From Cyathus striatus (lineage: Eukaryota; Basidiomycota; Agaricomycetes; Agaricales; Nidulariaceae), in NCBI GenBank assembly GCA_025738555.1, contig JAOVFP010000015.1, positions 2,542,001 through 2,606,000 on the forward strand: 64,000 nucleotides of DNA. The letters run 5' to 3'. The translations under genes were made by a program, and so were the position numbers. The notes under the pieces were generated by a model that was given only the letters and a program-made list of their open reading frames with translations, did no database searches and was not told the DNA's origin. Shown piece by piece: positions 58,645 to 64,000 of this stretch; position 1 is the first letter of the stretch, and the number at the start of each line of letters is the position of its first letter.

Positions 58645-61600
58645 AGTGTAAAGTACTGTAATTTGGTTACACTGTAATTCCAGAGTGTTGTAATTCCTAA
58701 AACTTTTGTTTTTCTCATTTATTTCCACATATATAGGTACTATTACATATAAGAACTCATGTGTATGTTTTTAAACAAATATATACTCTATTATTTCCAT
58801 TTTATAGCTCATTTTCTGCTGTTTCTTCCTCTTGTTCTTCATTCTGGAGATATTTCCCATGCTCACTTGAGGCAAGCAAATAAGAGGTACATCCATACTG
58901 ACTCCCATTTCTCTATTTCTAATCCAATCATTGCAAAAAGGTACATTTTAGTAGACAAAAAAGGCCTGTAATCTAACCAACAGGTTATGATGCCTCTTGT
59001 TTTCTGTAACATAGTGTGTGATATGCTTTTAAACATAGTCTTCTTTCAAGACAATAATTTGAATTATCTTCTCATACATTTAATCTTGTGTATTAGCAGA
59101 TTAAAAGTTGCTTGACTGGTGCAATCAACAATACACTTAGGGAATACTTCATCTGTGTGAATTGTAGTCATGTACCAAGTGATAGAGTTTTCATTGAAAT
59201 CAGTAACATCAAATTAAATGTGCCTGTGAATGGTGTGAGTGCAAATAAACCCAGATCTGATTTTCCAAGCCCTTCTAAAGATTTATCCATTTATTTTCAG
59301 CAACCAGAAGTATGCATGCAAAGTAATAATTAGTATGTAAAGTAATGCCAATGAACTTGAGTGTGCATCTGGCTACTTAGTTCATGTACTATAATGTGTT
59401 GACTCAAACCTCATACTATATATTAATATGCACATTCATAAATATTTCTGTTTTCATCAGCAAAACATGCATAGCTTTCCCATGTCTTTAGGCATCTTTA
59501 GAAAGATGAAAATGACCTAAAATACTCATAAGTACTGAAAATGACCAAAGATTCTACAGTCTTTAAAAGCTAGGTCCATTTGCATTTAAAGCATAGTCTT
59601 GTCTTTTATAGGTCTTTTAACAACATCTTGTATTTTCAACTACAGTGAAAGACACACACAATATCCAAAGACTGCATTAAATACCATTTTTCATGCTGTA
59701 ATTATCTTGCTCAGGTAAGAATAGATTCAAAACAAATCAATAAAATGTACTATAGACAAGCAACTACAGCTAATGAATCATTCAGGCTCAGATAACACAC
59801 AAGAAGATTTATCCTTAAACCTGTACCTACTACTCAGGATCTCCTTTGTTCCAGTGGCATAGCAAAATGCATAAAGAGTCTATTGAAATTTCTAGTTATA
59901 CAATAAAGCATGCAAGAGATTTTTTTTACATGACCAATAGGATTACTGCTCAAAGTCCTCATTAGCATTTGGGTGCTTCAATTAGATCCTATACACATAG
60001 CTAAAATGAACATAACTATGAGACTGATAGCATAACACATACCTGTTTCATTTATCTGTCTAGCCTTATCATGATGTTGCCTCATCTGTCCACTGCATTC
60101 AAAATGGTCAGCATTTTGGGTTGGTCCTAAATGACCTTCAAGCCAGTAGTATATGCTTTATGTAACAAGCAGGGATATAGACCAGCCAAAGTTTCAAAGC
60201 ATGAGCACATCTTGAAGCAAGAGGTTTTGACTGAGGCAGCACCATGGTGAGAACAGAGATAGCACATCTGATAACAGTATCTCTAGCAGCTGGGAATAAA
60301 CTTGATGACAGCACCTTCAACCATGGGAAACAGACAGCTTAATGAATACACAGAACAGATCCAAAAACTAAAAGGCAGGTTTGAAAGTTGTGTACTACAG
60401 TTCAGCAAGCTTCAGACAGGAGCACAAAGGGAGGTGAGCAAAGCATAGGCACAGGTCAGAGTGGGGGTTGTGAGTCGTGAGAACATCAGACAGGGATTCA
60501 CAGGGTACCCAGTATTCTATTGAGACTTAAAATGGAGATTGAAAAGTTATGTCTCAACTCTTGACCAAGTCTCAACTGGTGCTCACTTCATACTTGATTT
60601 CTTGGGCCAAGAGTTTGCTAGAAGGGTTGGGGCAGATCAAGTTCTGCAAGAAAGGCCATAAGTATACAACTTAACTTGAATCATTGATTGTGTGTGTGTT
60701 GTGAAGCAATTCCCAAGTATGCAACTGAACTTGAATGTGTGTTTTCTGTGAAACTAGTGATTTTTGAAAACCATGTTGCAGTGATAATTACCTGATTTCA
60801 AAAGCTTGTTCAATTCATCCTATCACACAGTGTACTATATATGCTTATTGTCTTATTGTCAAGTGTGTGCTAGTAGTAATACTTTGTTGATTACCCAAAG
60901 TTTAAATGTGATGTTATAATTGCAAGTAATTCTAACTGGCTAAAAGTTATTTGGTTAGGTGAAGTTGTGAATTTGGGCATACTCAACTTTTTAATAACAA
61001 TGTACTAAATTTAAAGCAACAAAAAGACCCTGAAATAATGTGAAAGACATCAAAATCAAAATTCTCAATGCAAAATACCAGCAATAAAGACAAAGACACA
61101 TGAAAGATTTACATGTTTTGCTGATGTTTACCATCTCTCCCTCAATAACAAACACTACTTCAGCCATCCAGTGATAATTTGTGTCTCTCTGACATTCTTT
61201 CAGGGCTACTACTGATGAAGCACTACCTGCACAAAGCAAATATAATAGCACAAATAGCTCATGCATGCAAATTATGAGCATGGTGTGCCATACTCCTTCA
61301 GGTTTGTGGACAGAAATTAATACCAATTAATATCTTTCAGGGGCATTAGTGTTCTGTTGTATATTTAAACAGAAGGTGCAAGTGGAGAGATAGCATATGT
61401 ATGGTATGCCATTTCTATTAACATCTACACACACATGTGTATGTTTTTAAACAAACATATGCTCTGTTCTTTTTATTTTATAGCCTATTTTCTGTCAGTT
61501 CTTTCTCTTATCTTCTCTTCACAGAGAATTCTAACACTTACAAGAGGCAAGGGAGTAAGAGGTATTTTATCTTAACATCCATTTAATGCTGAATATTGAA

Positions 61601-61971
61601 GTGAAAACATGCAACTTGTCACTTGTAAACCCAGAGTAAGATATATAGTATTTTAGAACTATTATTCTGTAGTGCATTTAAATAGACAAAGCTATTACTT
61701 GTTACAATATATATTATGTGTGATTTTATGAATGTATGAACTATGAATTTCAAAGCAATTTCAAAGCATCAAGCATTGTGAGCCATGTCCCCCAGTATTT
61801 ATGTTGTGGCCATGCTAACATGTAAATGAAAAATATGCACCACACACACACTCTCACATAAACAAAACAAATACTATACCCATTTTTGTACATAAGTCAA
61901 GTGAAGGGGTTAATGTGACAAGCTTTTATGAGTCACTTCAAATGAGCAGAGCAGCACTTTGGAATTACATC
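58645..61971. other. Unassigned AT-rich region
   Basis: CpG-poor and full of stops in all frames. A direct repeat of about 135 bp occurs at 58,757-58,890 and 61,431-61,565 (TGTATGTTTTTAAACAAA...AAGAGGCAAG). Minus-strand open stretches at 60138-60320 and 60991-61326 have no recognisable domain. No gene supported. Confidence 0.4.
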
Positions 61972-63060
61972 TAGGCAACAGCACAGGTACACCATACCCA
62001 CATGGGTCACAGGTATGGTTACTAGTGGGTAGAGGTATGGGTCATCTTCAAGGCACCTGTAACCCATAGGTACCCATGTGTACAATATATTAGTTCAATA
62101 ATCATACCAATGTCATTATGAAAGTTATATATATGTTAACAAGACCTCACATTACTTATGTACACATTTTGATATCACTGAGCAAGTTTTGAATTTTGTT
62201 CAGCCTGCAGGGTTGGGCTGAGGTTGAGTCATGAAATCAGAATGGCATAGTAAATTTAAACCTCTTGTAACTCTTTCAAATTACTTCAAATTTGTATTGA
62301 TTTTTGTATGGTAAATGCCCTCCTTGATGTGTTTAAAACAAGCCTATGAACATTGAAATTGACCACATGGATTGGTCTGAATGTATTATTTAACCTTTCC
62401 CATGTATTTATAATTTCTATTCATGCTGTTGTCACTCTTTCAAATCCATTTGAATTCATATCAGTATTTATATGGTAAGGGCAGTTAAAACTACCCCACA
62501 AACATTAAAATAGACTTCATGAATCAGTCTGAATATATTATTTAACCTTTCTCTATTATTTGAATACATTTATAATTTCTATTCAAGCTGTTATAACTCT
62601 TTTAAATCTATCCAAGTTCATATCAGTTTTTGTACAGTATAAGCCCTCCACAATGTGGTTACAACAAGCTTATGAACATTCAAATAGACTGCATGGATCG
62701 GTCTGAATGCATTATTTAACCTTCCTTTTTATGTATAATTTTGATTCAAGCCATGGTAACTCTTTCAAATCCATTGAATTTGTGTCAATTTTTGTATGGT
62801 AAGAGCACTCCACAATATGGTTAAAACAAGCCCACAAATGTTTAAATCAACACATGAATTGGTCTGAATATATTATTTAACTTTTCTTTTTTATTTGATT
62901 ACACATATAATTTCTACTTAAGCTATTGTAACTCTTTCAAATCATTTTGGATTGGTACTGGATTTTGTACAGAAATGGCCCTCAGCTATATATTTAAAAC
63001 AAGCCTATGAATGCTTAAATTGACCTCTTGCATCAGTCTGAATATATTATTGAACAAGTA
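61972..63060. mobile_element. hAT-a copy 3, only the left end found
   Basis: Starts TAGGCAACAGCACAGGTACACC at 61972, the same terminus as copy 2, followed by the same GGGTCACAGGTATGG block. At 62,195 it has the block TTTTGTTCAGCCTGCAGGGTTGGGCTGAGG shared with copies 1 and 2. No matching TTGCCTA plus ATTACATC end is seen before the window ends, so the right limit is a guess. Confidence 0.6.
62262..63060. repeat. Tandem array of about 165 bp in hAT-a copy 3
   Basis: Five units marked by GTCTGAATRYATTATTTAACC at about 62,375, 62,526, 62,700, 62,862 and 63,035 (spacings 151-174 bp). Sequence differs from the arrays of copies 1 and 2. Confidence 0.7.
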
Positions 63061-63348
63061 AGAAGCAGCTAAACCCATGGGTTTGCATTGGTTTTGATTA
63101 CTCATGCAAACATATATTAGCTGGAGAAGGTGTGTATTGATTGCTTTGTGATAAGCAATAGCTCATGCGTATGGATGAAAGCATCTCTCAAAGGGTTGTA
63201 ATTCAGTTGTGCAGCATGTGGCACTCTCTTAGTCCCTGAGACCAGGGGTTTATGGTCATAGGCTTCAACTAAGGTATAGTTGCTATTGCCATTGTATGCG
63301 CTGCGTACATACAGCGTTCTTGTTCATAAATTGAGGAATGAGAACACA

Positions 63349-64000
63349 TGTCATATCCCATATTGCCTACCTCCAGACTCCTATGCCTTTACTCTGCCTT
63401 TACCTCTGTTTACTCCGAACTTTGATTACATTCTTAGTATTACTTATTGCTTACTGTACATAGATTACTTTTGTTTCCTTTCTTCTGTTCTACTGAGCTA
63501 TCCCCTCAGTAATGTAGTATACATCTCGTAGTGAGTCACTTATCATTCTTAAGTGTGCCACTATCTGTTTTACTTCACACTGCCATATGCACTCACTTCT
63601 CCGATGTGTTTTATTATGTTTAATTAGTTATAGTCTTCATTCTACATATGCCTACCCTGACCGTACTTCTCCGCTGGCCTTGGCCAGCGGCCTTTACTTA
63701 CTCCGAGTCTCTAGTATTTAAGTAGTACTTGATTTGTACTTAGACTTTAGTTTCGTATTGAACTATGTCCTCACCCTTTCATCTGACTTGAGTTACACCT
63801 CTCGTCTTCTGTCTCTTGTCTTCTCCAAAGGGCTTGCCCTTACTCTGAAATCTAGGACCAGGAATCCCAGGGGTGTAGCACATAAGCTGAGGCCAAAGTC
63901 CTACCCCCTGAGTTCTCATTCTCTGCTTTCATCTCATACTCACCCCTCACTTCTCCACAGTCACCCTCTCATACTCTGCTGCCAAGTCAGGCTAGGGGCA
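63349..64000 (+). mobile_element. LTR, family LTR-D, running off the window
   Basis: Starts TGTCATATCCCATATTGCC; the part after about 63,690 matches the inverted fragment at 33827-34152. By comparison its end should lie about 15 bases past position 64,000. Contains a GGCCTTGGCCAGCGGCC palindromic patch and keeps some CpG. Confidence 0.65.

Noticed and set aside
63360..63370. TTGCCTA as the right end of hAT-a copy 3
   Set aside because: The following bases (CCTCCAGA) do not match the left flank ATTACATC, and the site lies inside the LTR-D start.

Overview
The window looks like nuclear DNA of a basidiomycete fungus, most likely an Agaricomycete. The evidence is short (about 50-70 nt) GT-AG introns, a fungal-type G-protein beta subunit ending in the Trp-Ala form, and the mixture of Ngaro/DIRS-like, Ty3, Ty1/copia, hAT and MULE elements. 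Genus is not determinable by eye.

Positions 1 to about 11,140 are a gene-bearing, CpG-normal block. It holds a complete five-exon G-beta gene (minus strand), a long CT-rich intergenic stretch, two tiny spliced paralogous genes each encoding one stand-alone double-stranded RNA-binding domain (plus strand), and a complete eight-exon USP39/Sad1 splicing-factor gene (minus strand). None of the four is interrupted.

From 11,152 to the end the window is a transposon graveyard with almost no intact gene. Matching target-site duplications (TSDs) let many layers be ordered. The deepest stack is a hAT element (11,152-23,052, family hAT-a). It contains a solo LTR (family LTR-B, 13,314-21,365), which contains a second hAT (hAT-b, 13,938-20,687), which contains a decayed Ngaro/DIRS-like tyrosine-recombinase retroelement (about 15,000-20,330). 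Next come a pogo/mariner-like MITE, a solo LTR with another solo LTR inside it, and a transposon-type Ulp1 protease gene split by two separate hAT insertions (27,180-33,803). Then a Ty3/gypsy pol is split by a solo LTR that itself holds another LTR, followed by a deleted copia relic and a nearly complete copia element (49,487-54,709) inserted in a hAT transposase gene. After those comes a palindrome-rich element carrying a MULE-type MITE and a tRNA-like sequence. The right end has a third hAT-a end with a 165-bp tandem array and the start of an LTR that runs off the window.

Three themes run through the repeats. (1) Premature stops are overwhelmingly TGA where Arg (CGA) is expected, and CpG is nearly erased from the older elements, as expected from 5-methylcytosine deamination or a RIP-like process. 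(2) The LTR-B family carries a dense array of the HMG-box core CATTGT/ACAATG. (3) The hAT-a copies share ends but carry unrelated subterminal tandem arrays of similar unit length. Family names (hAT-a/b/c, LTR-A to E) are local labels for this window only.
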